From contig NZ_JAVWJH010000004.1 in the NCBI RefSeq assembly GCF_036639115.1, positions 124,001-188,000 of the forward strand: DNA of 64,000 nucleotides, written 5' to 3'. This document shows positions 63,839 through 64,000 of the stretch, piece by piece. The position numbers were made by a program, and so were the translations under genes. The notes beneath the pieces are model-generated. The model saw nothing but the letters and a program-made list of their open reading frames with translations. It was not told where the DNA came from and made no database searches. Every line of letters begins with the position of its first letter. Position 1 is the stretch's first letter. The DNA comes from Peptostreptococcus sp036639115 (GTDB taxonomy: Bacteria > Bacillota > Clostridia > Peptostreptococcales > Peptostreptococcaceae).

Positions 63839-64000
63839 ATGAAATTTTTAATAAATAAAATAAATAAATCTATATTAAAAAAATTAACAGTAATCACTTT
63901 GGTAATGATGGTTGCCGGAGCTAGTATAGCTTGTAGTGATAAAAAAAATAATACATCATCACAAGCTAATGAACAAGTAGATGTTTTGGATCAGATAAAA
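63839..64000 (+). CDS. Lipoprotein, probably amino-acid ABC transporter binding protein (partial)
   Basis: The first 54 residues are visible. A charged, hydrophobic signal ends in a lipobox ASIAC (Cys32), followed by a hydrophilic linker and DVLDQIK, where the mature binding domain of type 3 solute-binding proteins usually begins. ATG 63839 follows TAGGAGG. The T-box leader implies that expression rises when a particular tRNA is uncharged, which fits an amino acid importer. The substrate class is inferred. Confidence 0.65.
   Translation, partial: MKFLINKINKSILKKLTVITLVMMVAGASIACSDKKNNTSSQANEQVDVLDQIK

Noticed and set aside
1..64000. CRISPR arrays, transposons, prophage or toxin-antitoxin genes
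   Set aside because: No spaced identical repeats, transposase, integrase or phage structural motifs were found; the tandem arrays have no spacers.

Overview
The window looks like a chromosomal stretch from a low-GC, anaerobic, Gram-positive Firmicute, most likely a Peptostreptococcaceae member (Peptostreptococcus or a close relative). This is inferred from the very AT-rich intergenic DNA, purine-rich coding strands with strong AGGAGG-type ribosome binding sites, a CWB2 (Clostridioides-type) cell-wall-anchored protein, T-box and FMN leader RNAs, a class A flavodiiron protein, and B12/radical-SAM and DUF975/DUF3867-type clostridial families. No transposase, phage gene, CRISPR array, rRNA or tRNA was seen. 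One assembly gap (100 N, 60050-60149) lies inside a 9-bp tandem repeat in a coding region.

Layout. 1-363 is the start of a thiol peroxidase gene (minus strand). 880-4931 is a complete FMN-riboswitch-controlled riboflavin operon, ribD-ribE-ribBA-ribH. 5.2-7.4 kb holds nfo, dcd and a hotdog thioesterase. 7.7-13.0 kb is a Fur-box-controlled pair of large secreted proteins, one free and one with CWB2 anchoring repeats. 13.6-16.8 kb is a three-gene module: a solute-binding-type protein without signal peptide, a HypB/UreG-like GTPase and an ABC ATPase without permease. 17.3-24.7 kb holds a flavodiiron protein, dut, a LexA-boxed Y-family polymerase, and a gnd-zwf-trxB NADPH/thioredoxin operon. 25.6-30 kb has a small biotinyl/lipoyl-like protein, mntP, a PepSY lipoprotein, a marR-cyclase pair and a small membrane protein. 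30.2-35.1 kb has a triple-rhodanese lipoprotein and the trkA-trkH potassium uptake pair behind a structured leader. 35.6-38.5 kb is purA and purB, completing AMP synthesis. 39-48.9 kb has two unknowns, lepB, a TGS-type nucleoside kinase, nth, trmL, a DegV protein, an unknown membrane protein and pepD. 49.2-56.9 kb has mutS2, a DUF523 protein, argS, cstA and a ClbS/DfsB-like gene. 57.4-64 kb has an orphan gene, a B12-binding radical SAM/DUF4080 gene interrupted by the gap, a TPR protein, a CcdA-TlpA fusion, and a T-box leader with a duplicated decision module in front of an amino-acid-binding lipoprotein that runs off the end.

Themes. Several units serve redox balance in an anaerobe: Tpx, flavodiiron protein, Gnd/Zwf/TrxB, CcdA-TlpA and the rhodanese lipoprotein. 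DNA-repair and nucleotide-pool genes recur (nfo, nth, mutS2, dinB, dcd, dut). RNA-level control is prominent: one FMN riboswitch, one T-box, and three further structured elements or leaders I cannot assign to a known class (25.0 kb, ahead of trkA, ahead of purA). At least eight unrelated short tandem repeats lie mostly in intergenic DNA. The best candidates for an undescribed system are the cytosolic binding-protein/GTPase/ABC-ATPase module (13.6-16.8 kb) and the Fur-controlled surface pair (7.7-13.0 kb).
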